This document shows positions 26,089-35,185 of a stretch of DNA of 55,001 nucleotides, piece by piece. The notes beneath the pieces are model-generated. The model was not told the DNA's origin and searched no databases. It was given only the letters and a program-made list of their open reading frames with translations. A program made the position numbers and the translations under genes. How positions within the stretch are numbered: the stretch's first letter is position 1; the number at the start of each line of letters is the position of its first letter. The stretch comes from Chitinophagales bacterium (GTDB lineage Bacteria; Bacteroidota; Bacteroidia; Chitinophagales; UBA10324): assembly GCA_019694975.1 (NCBI GenBank), contig JAIBAY010000013.1:1-55001 (forward strand). Direction: 5' to 3'.

Positions 26089-26416
26089 CCATATTCGGCC
26101 AAAGCTCTTGCTGCAAATTCTTACCAGTCTCATAGGCTGATTCATTCAGAATCATGCAATGCTCAGGTTTCCTTGCTCTTCTCTTGGTTGAATTCAGCGG
26201 GATTCAGTTCTTTGCCAGCCATGGCAGCCGGGTCTGCTCCAGGCAGATGCTGCAACGTGCCCATCAATTTATAACCGATAGCGGGTTTCCCGGCAAGGGA
26301 ATGTTTTTTGGCATTTACAGAAAATTGAAATTTCTTTGCACCTCATTGCCACCGTTCTGCACGCCCCATTTCTTTATAACAGTACTTTCCTGTAATCCCC
26401 TTAAATTCAAAAAACC
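26089..26416 (+). other. intergenic region, 328 bp, no gene recognised
   Basis: This separates the helicase from the secreted protease. No hairpin with a T tract, no clear TAnnTTTG element and no coding family were seen. An 88-codon plus-strand frame covering most of it lacks a signal sequence or known motif. Confidence 0.5.
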
Positions 26417-28666
26417 ATGAGAAGCAAACCAGTACTAATGATCATGATGACTGCCTTATGCCTGCAGTTCATCTTCAGCCACACCATCGTTGCGCAGGGC
26501 ATTCCGGCACGACCAATTGCACAACAGGTAAGCAACCTGAAAAACAGCGGGCTTGCCATTAAGCCGGTATCACTGTTCAGCATTAACGCAGCACGTTCTG
26601 CGGTTTTGCAGCCTGACATCAGGAAAGCACTTGCCGTAACACTCGACATGAATGCGCTTGCCACTATGAAAGCTGCCAATGATGAATTCATCACATTCAG
26701 TTTTCCGTATGATGACAGGAACATCACGCTGGAGTTATACAAGGTGAATATCCTCACCGATGATTTCACGGTAGTAACCGACCAGTCGAACGGTGAAGCC
26801 ATTTCATACACACCCGGTATCTATTACCGTGGCATTGTGAAAGGGGACGAGAACTCACTGGCAGCACTGAGTTTCTTCGACGGTGAGATGATGGGCGTCG
26901 TTTCAACCGAACAATACGACAATATCAATATCGGGAAAAGCCAGGATGCCTCTGCAAAAAATTACGACTATGTGATTTATTCCGATAAACATCTGCCGGC
27001 AAAGGAATCCGCCTGCGCCACCGTTGATGATCCTTCCTATGCTCCATTGCTCCAGCAATATGCAGCCAATGGCGCAACGTTGCGTACTACAAACTGTGTC
27101 AGGATTTACTATGAAATGGATAATAACCTGTACATCAATAACGGCAGCTCCACCACCACGGCCACTAACTGGATGACCGCTGTGCATAATAATGTGGCAA
27201 CACTTTACAGCAATGATGCAGTTACTGCCTCCATCTCGCAAATTTATATCTGGACAACCGGTGATCCTTATAATGGCACCACATCCTCTTCTCAATTGAG
27301 CAAGTTTAAATCGAACCGCCCAACTTTTAACGGGGACCTCGGGCAATTGGTTGGGATTGATCCGGGAGGATTGGGAGGCGTGGCATCTACTATCAATGGT
27401 ATGTGTTCATCCACCAACAAATACTGTTATTCGGATGTGGATTTTGGCTACAACACGGTGCCCACCTATTCCTGGACGATCATGGTTTGCACGCATGAGC
27501 TGGGCCACCTGATGGGATCCTATCATACGCACAACTGTTCATGGCCCGGCGGTGCTATCGACAATTGTTATACAACAGAAGGAGGTTGCTCCCCCGGACC
27601 TGCTCCTGTTGGAGGCGGAACAATTATGAGTTATTGCCATCTCACTTCTTATGGAATAAATTTCAATAAAGGGTTCGGGCCATTGCCTGCCGCTGCCATA
27701 CAAGGGGCTGTTGATGCCGCTTCCTGCCTTACTTCCGGATGCACCGGCCCTTGTGTTGTGCCAACCGGTCTCACAGCATCTTCTATCACCACCACATCAG
27801 CAACCTTAAACTGGTCAACCGCATCCGGTGCCAACAGTTACAATATTCAATACCGTCCTACAGGCACTTCTACCTGGATAGCTGCCACGTCAACCACCAC
27901 CTCAAAAGCAATCAGCGGCCTCACGCAGGGAACACAGTATGAATTCCAGGTGCAGAGTGTTTGCACAGCAGGTTCGAGCTCCTATTCATCATCCTCCACA
28001 TTTATCACTTCTATGGGAGCATGTGTTGACAATTACGAACCAAATGAGACAAAAAATACAGCTAAGGCGGTCGCTGCAAACACCGCCACTTACGGCATGA
28101 TCAATGTTTCCAGTGACAAGGATTTCTTCAGTTTCAATAATACCGTATCACAACCGAATATTAAAGTAACGCTCACCACGTTGCCGGCAGATTATGATAT
28201 TGATCTGCTGAATACCAGCGGCACAAAAATTTTATCATCAAAGTATTCCGGCACCACCAATGAAATCATTACCTATAATACCAGTGTGGTGGGCACTTAC
28301 AAAGTAAAAATTTACAGCCATAGCACAGGATTCAGTGCGTCGCAGTGTTATACTTTCCTTGCTTCGCTCAGCAGCACGCCATATAAAATTTCGGAGGAGC
28401 AAGCGGTGCTTACAGCATCAGCGAATATCTATCCGAATCCTGCCAACGGTGATATCACGGTGTACTACAGCAGTCCTGTAAATTCGCCGGTTGATTTTTA
28501 TGTGTTTGATGTGTCCGGTAAAATTATGTTCACACAATCCATGGAAGCATTTGTTGGTGAAAACACTTTTCACTTTGATCTTAATGGATTGAATAGTGGC
28601 ATCTACTTCCTGCAAATAAGAAATGGAAATGAAATCACCCACAAGAAGTTTATAATAGAGCGCTGA
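26417..28666 (+). CDS. secreted metzincin metalloprotease with FN3, PPC-like and T9SS sorting domains
   Basis: A 749-residue secreted protease. The signal peptide (1-28, ending VAQG) is followed by a pro-region and a reprolysin-like catalytic domain. The zinc motif is HELGHLMGSYH (His360, Glu361, His364, His370) and the Met-turn GGGTIMSYCH follows. A fibronectin type III domain (about 450-540) comes next, then a PPC-like domain (about 545-655) starting with DNYEPNETKN. The last 80 residues are a type IX sorting domain (IYPNPANGDITVYY, GKIMFTQSM, GIYFLQI, HKKFIIE). Its C-terminal half is strikingly like that of the M4 protease at 36 kb. A role in degrading extracellular protein is inferred. 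Confidence 0.9.
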   Translation: MRSKPVLMIMMTALCLQFIFSHTIVAQGIPARPIAQQVSNLKNSGLAIKPVSLFSINAARSAVLQPDIRKALAVTLDMNALATMKAANDEFITFSFPYDDRNITLELYKVNILTDDFTVVTDQSNGEAISYTPGIYYRGIVKGDENSLAALSFFDGEMMGVVSTEQYDNINIGKSQDASAKNYDYVIYSDKHLPAKESACATVDDPSYAPLLQQYAANGATLRTTNCVRIYYEMDNNLYINNGSSTTTATNWMTAVHNNVATLYSNDAVTASISQIYIWTTGDPYNGTTSSSQLSKFKSNRPTFNGDLGQLVGIDPGGLGGVASTINGMCSSTNKYCYSDVDFGYNTVPTYSWTIMVCTHELGHLMGSYHTHNCSWPGGAIDNCYTTEGGCSPGPAPVGGGTIMSYCHLTSYGINFNKGFGPLPAAAIQGAVDAASCLTSGCTGPCVVPTGLTASSITTTSATLNWSTASGANSYNIQYRPTGTSTWIAATSTTTSKAISGLTQGTQYEFQVQSVCTAGSSSYSSSSTFITSMGACVDNYEPNETKNTAKAVAANTATYGMINVSSDKDFFSFNNTVSQPNIKVTLTTLPADYDIDLLNTSGTKILSSKYSGTTNEIITYNTSVVGTYKVKIYSHSTGFSASQCYTFLASLSSTPYKISEEQAVLTASANIYPNPANGDITVYYSSPVNSPVDFYVFDVSGKIMFTQSMEAFVGENTFHFDLNGLNSGIYFLQIRNGNEITHKKFIIER

Positions 28667-28710
28667 TAGAACATCTGCATATTTCCACCGCTAAGTGGTA
28701 ACCAAACTGC

Positions 28711-28749
28711 AGCCGCCATTTCATTTCTTGGAATGGCGGCTTTGTTTTA
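28711..28749 (+). terminator. rho-independent terminator after metzincin gene
   Basis: AGCCGCCATT / AATGGCGGCT encloses an 11-base loop, and TTTGTTTT follows. The convergent sulfatase gene ends 20 bp downstream. Confidence 0.85.
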
Positions 28750-28768
28750 GATGGCTGTAAGGTTACGC

Positions 28769-30985
28769 TCAATGCACTACTGTAATGCGTGCCGACATGG
28801 ATTGGCCATCAGCGATAAGCTTCACCTGGTAAATGCCGGCCGGCCATGTCCTGCAGCGGATATCGGCCGGAATATCCCACCCGCTTACCGTCTTGCTGAA
28901 AACAATTTTCCCCAGTACATCCATCACCATGATCTCGCCTTGGCGGATGGCAGCGCCGGTATATTGTATTTTGAAATTATCGGCGGCAGGATTCGGTGAA
29001 ATGGAAAATTGCATTGCTTCATCAGGTGGTGCCACAACGGCAGTGGTTTTTACGATTGTAGGATGAGACAATGAACACGGAATCTTCACCGGTTCATAAT
29101 CACCGTAAGCGGTTCGCAGGCTATCGAGCTTTTCCCGGTAGGATTGTATCAAGACACTGTAGGCAGGATTACTGATGAGGTTTTCATTTTCATCAGGATC
29201 ATTCACCAGGTCAAAAAATTCTTCCGTCGTGCTGTTGCAATAGTAGTAGTTGTACTTGTATTGCAGCGTGCGTACAGAACGGAGTGGTGGAACCACGGTG
29301 CCGGTGCCTCCGAATTCATAAAAGAATTCTTTACGGGAAACATCATGTGTATACAATTTGTGCAATGAAACGCCATCCATGCCAAACGTATCAGGAATGC
29401 CTGCCAGCTCCAGCATGGTGGGCGCAATATCAAAATTGGCCGCTTCTTCATTGCTGATTACAGCGCCGGGTGCAAACCACTTCGGGTAGCGGATGAATAG
29501 CGGCAGCCTGATCGATTCATCCTGTGCCAGCCCTTTGCCCTGCAGCAGGTGTTCCCCTTTAATGTATCCGTTATCGCTGGTATACATCAGGAAAGTATTG
29601 TCAAGTATGTTCTTTGATTCCAGCCAGTCTGTGAGCGTATCGGTATTGTCTTCCACACCTGCAATAGCCTGGTACTCCTGCAGCTTCGCCGTATCTGTTT
29701 CCAGGGAATCATAAGGCCACTTATATACCGACGCATAATAGAAAGAAGGATAATCATGCTGGTACTTGTAAAAGTTGGAAGGAAACGGAATAGTATCGGT
29801 CGTATAAAGCAACGCATCTTCCGGCCTCGGAACCGTTGGTCCATGCGGAGCACGATGAAAATAAAACAAAGCGAAAGGCTGCCCTTCGGGAACCTGGTTG
29901 AGAAACTGCAAAGCAAGCTGTGGATAGATATCGCTGATATGGCCTGCAATAAAAGTATCCAGCCCATTGATGGTATAAACCACATCTACATAATTATCGG
30001 ACTGTGAAATGGCATACCAGTCAAAGCCCTGCGGCAAACCCAGGTTTTGTCCATACTTGCCTACGAAACCGGTATAGTAGCCGTTATCTTTCAATATCTG
30101 TTGTATCAAAGGCAGTGAGTCATACATGTGGTCGCCATTGATGATACAACCGTGTTTATGCGGATACAACCCGGTGTAAAATGTTGCACGGCTTGGTGCA
30201 CATTGCGACGTGGCCGGAAAAGTAAGGCGGAAGTTAACGCCTTCATTCGCGATACGGTTTATGGCAGGCGTTTCAAACCATGCAGGCCCGCCATTGGGTT
30301 GATAGATGTCGTAGCGTCCGTCATCTACCATGATGGCGAGGATGTTGGGTTTGGCATCCGGCACACCCCCAGTTGTAGTAAATGTTTGCAATGGCGTAAA
30401 AGCGGAATTGCTGCCAGTGCACACTGTTTGTAATTGAAATTCATAGGTGGTACCCATCGTCAGTTGGGTGAGTTGATAGCCATTGTTCGCAATATTCGAA
30501 ACCGTTAGCCATGCAGTGCTTCCTGACGCACGGTACTGAAGGTTAAAAAGGGTGCCATTGCAGACAGGTTGCCATTGAATGGTGGCTTTATGTTTGGCGA
30601 TGGCACTAACCGTGATGGCGGTCGGTGCTGAACAGGCCAGTGTTTTAATCTTGACAGCCTTCGAATATCCTTTGCTCTGATTATTGCTGCAATAGCTGGC
30701 TACGCTGAATGAATAGTTTTTATTCGAAAGCAGTCCGTCTGCCTGCCACGTAGTATTGAGTCCGGTATTGATGTACTGATACGCACCTGATCCCTGCTTG
30801 TAACGCACTTCGTAATAGGCGGTGCCGGACACCGGTGTCCAGCTAACAACGGCGCTGCAACCGGTGATGGAAGTAACGGAGAGGTTCTTGGGTTTCTGCA
30901 GATTGCATTGCGCATAAAGATCAGCGGTAAAGAGTTGGCTGGTGGTCAGACAAATCAGGAAGGAGAGCAATAAATTTTTTGCCAT
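28769..30985 (-). CDS. secreted sulfatase with two FN3 domains and T9SS sorting domain
   Basis: A 738-residue secreted protein. After a signal peptide (1-26) come two FN3 domains (about 30-115 and 118-205). The sulfatase domain begins KPNILAIMVDDGRYD, with the formylglycine Cys262 in CAPSRATFYTGLYPHKHG, so it is a Cys-type S1 sulfatase. The domain ends with FFDLVNDPDENENL. The last ~85 residues form a T9SS sorting domain (FSISPNPAADNFKIQY, GIYQVKLIADG). Cys-type sulfatases need a formylglycine-generating enzyme; none is in the window. FN3 domains before the catalytic domain are unusual for this family. Likely acts on sulfated polysaccharides, or glycans of a host or alga; the substrate is unknown. 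Confidence 0.9.
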   Translation of the reverse strand: MAKNLLLSFLICLTTSQLFTADLYAQCNLQKPKNLSVTSITGCSAVVSWTPVSGTAYYEVRYKQGSGAYQYINTGLNTTWQADGLLSNKNYSFSVASYCSNNQSKGYSKAVKIKTLACSAPTAITVSAIAKHKATIQWQPVCNGTLFNLQYRASGSTAWLTVSNIANNGYQLTQLTMGTTYEFQLQTVCTGSNSAFTPLQTFTTTGGVPDAKPNILAIMVDDGRYDIYQPNGGPAWFETPAINRIANEGVNFRLTFPATSQCAPSRATFYTGLYPHKHGCIINGDHMYDSLPLIQQILKDNGYYTGFVGKYGQNLGLPQGFDWYAISQSDNYVDVVYTINGLDTFIAGHISDIYPQLALQFLNQVPEGQPFALFYFHRAPHGPTVPRPEDALLYTTDTIPFPSNFYKYQHDYPSFYYASVYKWPYDSLETDTAKLQEYQAIAGVEDNTDTLTDWLESKNILDNTFLMYTSDNGYIKGEHLLQGKGLAQDESIRLPLFIRYPKWFAPGAVISNEEAANFDIAPTMLELAGIPDTFGMDGVSLHKLYTHDVSRKEFFYEFGGTGTVVPPLRSVRTLQYKYNYYYCNSTTEEFFDLVNDPDENENLISNPAYSVLIQSYREKLDSLRTAYGDYEPVKIPCSLSHPTIVKTTAVVAPPDEAMQFSISPNPAADNFKIQYTGAAIRQGEIMVMDVLGKIVFSKTVSGWDIPADIRCRTWPAGIYQVKLIADGQSMSARITVVH

Positions 30986-31207
30986 GAGGAGCTATTAAAC
31001 AACAGATTAATGGATGACGAAAAGTAGGAACTGAAAATGTCTGAAGCAAAATTATTTTGAAAGAGGAAGAACAATGCACGCATCTTCCGGTATCGGCAGT
31101 AATGGTTCGGGATTATTCACGTTGACTGCCTTAATCATAAAATGATAACCCTGCATACCTGCTGTCTTCCGGCCATCCTTTTTGACATTCATTTGCACAA
31201 AATAACC

Positions 31208-31215
31208 TACATTTG
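31208..31215 (+). promoter_or_regulatory. -7 promoter element for DUF4290 gene
   Basis: TACATTTG is a perfect TAnnTTTG, about 18 bases before the expected transcript start-to-ATG distance used elsewhere here (ATG at 31238). A TTTG at 31181-31184 lies 23 bases upstream, slightly long for the -33 spacing. Confidence 0.45.
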
Positions 31216-31237
31216 TGCCTCTCCATAAATTATTTGA

Positions 31238-31915
31238 ATGCAATACAACACGCAGCGTCCCAAGCTGTTAATCAGTGAATATGGACGTATTATACAGAAC
31301 ATGGCCCGCGAAGCTGCAAAAATTGAAGACCGCGAAAAACGCAACGCCACAGCCAAAGTGATTATTGAACTCATGAGCCAGGCAAGTCCTGCATTCAAGA
31401 GCATCGAAGAATACAAGCATAAGCTGTGGGATCATCTCATCATGATCAGTGATTTTAAACTGGTCGTTGATTCGCCATATCCATTTCCCGAACGCACGTC
31501 TATCGTAGTTAAATCAGATACCCCGCTGCCCTATCCGAAACACAAGATCCGCCATCGTCACTACGGCAGAAACCTGGAAACACTGATAGCGAAGGCAAAG
31601 GACATGGATGAAGACAAGCGCCGTGGCCTTGCTGTGGTGGTTGCCAACTATATGAAGCTGGTATATGCCAACTGGACTAAAGAAACCGTAAGTGATGAAT
31701 CTATTCGACAGGATCTCGAACTGATCTCCGGCGGAGTGCTTCAGCTGGATAAAAATGTGACACTTGATAATCCGGTTGCCGCCGCACCGCAGCGCCCGAT
31801 GGGATATGTTCCGCCACGCAAGCAGTTCGGCAAAGGATTTAAGAAGAACCGTCCTTTCAATGCCGGACAGGGTAACAACGGAAACCGTTTCATAAAACGG
31901 AAAAAGAATTTCTGA
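31238..31915 (+). CDS. DUF4290 family protein
   Basis: A 225-residue cytosolic protein of the DUF4290 family, conserved in Bacteroidota. The family N-terminal pattern LLISEYGRIIQNMAREA is present, followed by a helical middle and KLRHRHYGR-like region (HKIRHRHYGRNLETLI). The C-terminal tail (180-225) is rich in Gly, Asn, Arg and Lys and looks disordered, possibly nucleic-acid binding. It is followed by a terminator and precedes murA. Function is unknown; an association with murA by conserved order is likely but unproven. Confidence 0.85.
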   Translation: MQYNTQRPKLLISEYGRIIQNMAREAAKIEDREKRNATAKVIIELMSQASPAFKSIEEYKHKLWDHLIMISDFKLVVDSPYPFPERTSIVVKSDTPLPYPKHKIRHRHYGRNLETLIAKAKDMDEDKRRGLAVVVANYMKLVYANWTKETVSDESIRQDLELISGGVLQLDKNVTLDNPVAAAPQRPMGYVPPRKQFGKGFKKNRPFNAGQGNNGNRFIKRKKNF

Positions 31916-31942
31916 AGATTCCTTTTTTACTTGTGTTTGCCT

Positions 31943-31973
31943 CCTTCCTCTTCAACGGGGAAGGATTTTTTTT
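31943..31973 (+). terminator. rho-independent terminator after DUF4290 gene
   Basis: CCTTCC pairs with GGAAGG across a 10-base loop, followed by A and eight T. It separates the gene from murA. Confidence 0.75.
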
Positions 31974-32210
31974 GTGGATCCTTCTTATGGAATGAATGCT
32001 CCGCAAGAAGCAATGCGCATCGTTATCGTAAGGAACGGCAAACAAGGCCATTTGCATTAAGGCGGCTGTACATCATGCAGTCCTGATAAAATCCTGATCA
32101 CGATAATTTTATTTTCGAAGTAGTATCTTTCCGGCTTTCATTGGATAATACGGCAACACCGTCTCATCTCCGCACAGTAAATTTCAACACCCGTCATTCC
32201 GCCATAAAAT

Positions 32211-33515
32211 ATGGATGCATTTAAAATTGAAGGTGGTGCGCGGCTTAAAGGCACGATTGTACCGCAGGGCGCCAAGAATGAAGCGCTGCAGATCATATGT
32301 GCCACGCTACTGACCGATCAGAAAGTGGTGATCTCCAATATACCGGATATCAGCGATGTGAACCTGCTGATTGCATTGCTCTCGGATTTTGGTGTAGAGG
32401 TGAACAGGCTGGGGAAGGGCAAATATTCCTTCCGTGCAAGAAATGTAGATCTTGATTTTCTGCACACAAAGGAATATGCCAGGAAGGCCTCGAAGCTGCG
32501 GGGCTCCATCATGATTCTCGGCCCGTTACTCTCAAGATTCAGGAAGGCCTACATACCACGCCCCGGCGGTGATAAGATTGGCAGGAGAAGGCTCGATACA
32601 CACTTCCTGGGTTTTGAAAAGCTGGGTGCGAAGTTTCATTTCGATGTAAAGGATAATTCATTCACAGTAGATGCTTCTGAACTGAAGGGAACCTACATGG
32701 TGCTCGATGAAGCGTCCGTAACGGGTACCGCCAACATAGTTATGGCTGCCTGTCTTGCCAAAGGGACTACAACTGTTTTCAATGCAGCCTGCGAGCCATA
32801 TATTCAGCAACTGTGCAAAATGCTGAACAGCATGGGTGCAAAAATTACCGGCGTTGGAAGCAACCTCTTAAAGATAAGAGGAGTGGCATCGCTGAGTGGA
32901 TGCGAACATTGCATGCTCAGCGATATGATTGAAGTAGGAAGCTTCATCGGCCTTGCCGCCATGACGCAATCAGAACTGTTGATTAAAAATGCACAGCCGG
33001 AACACCTTGGCATCATTCCGCAGACGTTTGAAAAACTTGGCATTCAGCTGGAGATTCGCGGAGCAGACATATTTATTCCGGAGCAACCAAGTTATAAAAT
33101 TCAACCCTTCATCGATGGCAGTGTGCTCACCATCGCAGACGCCACCTGGCCCGGATTAACGCCCGACCTGCTGAGCGTGATACTGGTAGTGGCGACACAG
33201 GCAAAAGGAACCGTGCTCATTCACCAGAAGATGTTTGAGAGCAGGTTGTTCTTTGTAGATAAGCTGATTGATATGGGCGCCCAGATCATTCTTTGCGATC
33301 CGCACCGCGCCGCAGTGATCGGCCTGAACAGGCAGCAGCCATTGCGCGGTATTTCCATGACGTCGCCGGATATTCGCGCCGGCGTTGCGCTGCTGATTGC
33401 CGCCATGAGCGCTGAAGGTGTCAGCACCATTCATAACATCAATCAGATTGACCGCGGTTATGAGCGTATTGATGAACGGCTGAATGCTTTGGGTGCACAA
33501 ATCAAAAGGGTATGA
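32211..33515 (+). CDS. murA: UDP-N-acetylglucosamine 1-carboxyvinyltransferase
   Basis: A 434-residue EPSP-synthase-fold enzyme that transfers enolpyruvyl from PEP to UDP-GlcNAc, the first committed step of peptidoglycan synthesis. The N-terminal Lys-Asn (AKNEAL, Lys22) is present. The active-site loop reads RPGGDKIGRRRLDTH, with Asp121 (codon 32571-32573) where most MurA proteins have the fosfomycin-binding Cys (Cys115 in E. coli). An Asp at this place is known to keep activity and to give natural fosfomycin resistance in other bacteria. GlmM at 9.7 kb supplies the same pathway. Gene starts 295 bp after DUF4290. Confidence 0.95.
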   Translation: MDAFKIEGGARLKGTIVPQGAKNEALQIICATLLTDQKVVISNIPDISDVNLLIALLSDFGVEVNRLGKGKYSFRARNVDLDFLHTKEYARKASKLRGSIMILGPLLSRFRKAYIPRPGGDKIGRRRLDTHFLGFEKLGAKFHFDVKDNSFTVDASELKGTYMVLDEASVTGTANIVMAACLAKGTTTVFNAACEPYIQQLCKMLNSMGAKITGVGSNLLKIRGVASLSGCEHCMLSDMIEVGSFIGLAAMTQSELLIKNAQPEHLGIIPQTFEKLGIQLEIRGADIFIPEQPSYKIQPFIDGSVLTIADATWPGLTPDLLSVILVVATQAKGTVLIHQKMFESRLFFVDKLIDMGAQIILCDPHRAAVIGLNRQQPLRGISMTSPDIRAGVALLIAAMSAEGVSTIHNINQIDRGYERIDERLNALGAQIKRV

Positions 33516-33627
33516 TGGCAACAATGCATTATTTGGTTACCGCCTGACTGCAAAATAATCCTTTAGTGGCAGGAACGAACTATTCATCTTAGATGTAAGG
33601 CAAAAAGATAAAAGCATTTCCTCCCGT

Positions 33628-34164
33628 TTGAAAAATAAAAACCTCTACATAGCGGCCATCGTGTTAATCATCGTGGCAGCGGTCATCTATAAGGTATATG
33701 ATTATTACAAGCTGCTCGATTTTGCCAATGGTGATCAAATCGGCGAGCTCGTGTATCCCGGCCCCGACGGAAAGCCATTGCCGCTTTCATCACTGAAAGG
33801 CGAAATTGTTTTCATACAGTTTTGGGCAGCCTGGTGCGGTCCATGCAGAATGGAAAACCGTGAACTGGTTGAACTGTACCGGACATACCATCATGCGAAG
33901 TTCACGAAAGCCGGCGGTTTCGATATTTACAGCATCTCACTCGACTACAACCGTAATTTTTGGCTGCAGGCCATACAACAGGATGGCCTGATCTGGCCGA
34001 ATCATGTAAGTACATTACAGGGCTGGGATTCCGAGGTGGCACAGCGCTTTGGCGTACGTTCGATTCCCGCCAGCATATTAATTGACCAGGATGGCCTGAT
34101 CATCGGGAATAACCTGATGCCTTACCAGGTGAAAAAGATTTTGGACAAGCGGCTGGCGAAATAA
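33628..34164 (+). CDS. TlpA-like membrane-anchored thioredoxin
   Basis: A 178-residue thiol-disulfide protein. An N-terminal hydrophobic segment (6-21) without a cleavage motif suggests a membrane anchor with the domain in the periplasm. The thioredoxin fold carries WAAWCGPC (Cys70 and Cys73), and the cis-Pro region is VRSIPASILID. TlpA/ResA family members reduce disulfides in cytochrome c maturation or stress response. The start is a TTG at 33628. It lies 112 bp after murA and may be co-transcribed. Specific partner unknown. Confidence 0.85.
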   Translation: MKNKNLYIAAIVLIIVAAVIYKVYDYYKLLDFANGDQIGELVYPGPDGKPLPLSSLKGEIVFIQFWAAWCGPCRMENRELVELYRTYHHAKFTKAGGFDIYSISLDYNRNFWLQAIQQDGLIWPNHVSTLQGWDSEVAQRFGVRSIPASILIDQDGLIIGNNLMPYQVKKILDKRLAK

Positions 34165-34255
34165 CAACGCATGCATCGAAGGCGATGTAGTTTGCGCTGA
34201 CAGACCTTGTCATGCTGCTGCATTTGTTTATCATCAATTCAGTTTCCGCTATCAT

Positions 34256-35158
34256 TCAGAAAGGCAATAACTCGCCTTCAGTTTCCGTCAGCAACCTGAA
34301 TGCCTCCGCAATTTTTTCAAACACCTTATCGTGCGTTTTATCCACGATCATCCTTCCATCAATCTGCTTTACCCTCGTAAGTTCACCCATGGTACCGGAA
34401 GTAAAGACCGTATCCGCATTGTACAACTCCGTCAGGGATATGTTTTTTTCTTTCGCGCGAATCTGCAGCCGATCAGCAATGGCCAGCACTTTACCGCGCG
34501 TGATGCCGGGCAGGCAGGCATCGGCATGAGGCGTGATCAGGGTTTCGTTTTTCACCATGAAAATATTGCAGGCATTCGTTTCGGCAAGGAAGCCATAATT
34601 ATCCAGCATCAGGGCATCGTCTGCACCGGCAATGTTAGCTTCAATTTTTGCAAGAATATTATTGATGAGGTTATTGTGATGAATCTTTGAATCAATATTC
34701 AGCGGTGAATTTCTGCGCACTGAAGCAGTAATGAGTGAAATGCTTTCATTGCCATATACCGGCTTTTTCCATTCTGCCAATACAATAAGCGTACATCCTT
34801 TCTGATTCAGCCGCGGGTCCATACCGCTGGTAATTTTTTCACCGCGCGTAAGCGTAAGACGGATGTGCGCCCCATCGCGCATGCCGTTGGCCTGCAGTGT
34901 TTCAATAATGATTTGCTTGATTTCCTGTTTCGAGGGAACTTCCTGAAACATCAGGGCATGAGCGCTTTCCTGCAAACGGTTAAGATGTTCTTCGAGGCAA
35001 AAAATTCTGCCATTATACACGCGCAACCCTTCCCAAACAGCATCGCCGCCCTGCACCGCTGAATCGAATACGGAAATCCTTGCTTCATTGCGTGGCATTA
35101 ATTTTCCGTTCACTGATACCAGGATGGTTTCATTCTGCGGATTGAATTTTTGTTGCAT
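34256..35158 (-). CDS. class IV PLP aminotransferase (BCAT-like)
   Basis: A 300-residue fold-type IV PLP enzyme. The N-terminal motif is DSAVQGGDAVWEGLRVYNG, and the PLP Lys is in NIDSKIHHNN. Phosphate-binding elements TNACNIFMVK and TSGTMGELTRVKQIDGR complete the site. Family members include branched-chain amino acid and D-amino acid aminotransferases and ADC lyase; the sequence fits the branched-chain aminotransferase-like subgroup best. It lies 27 bp after a sulfotransferase-like gene and in the same operon. Substrate is inferred only. Confidence 0.85.
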   Translation of the reverse strand: MQQKFNPQNETILVSVNGKLMPRNEARISVFDSAVQGGDAVWEGLRVYNGRIFCLEEHLNRLQESAHALMFQEVPSKQEIKQIIIETLQANGMRDGAHIRLTLTRGEKITSGMDPRLNQKGCTLIVLAEWKKPVYGNESISLITASVRRNSPLNIDSKIHHNNLINNILAKIEANIAGADDALMLDNYGFLAETNACNIFMVKNETLITPHADACLPGITRGKVLAIADRLQIRAKEKNISLTELYNADTVFTSGTMGELTRVKQIDGRMIVDKTHDKVFEKIAEAFRLLTETEGELLPF

Positions 35159-35185
35159 AAGGGAAATAGAATTGATGAATGGAGA

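Noticed and set aside
31011..31048. Promoter for the sulfatase gene
   Set aside because: The upstream TACTTTTT has a wrong length for the -7 element, so I did not call it.
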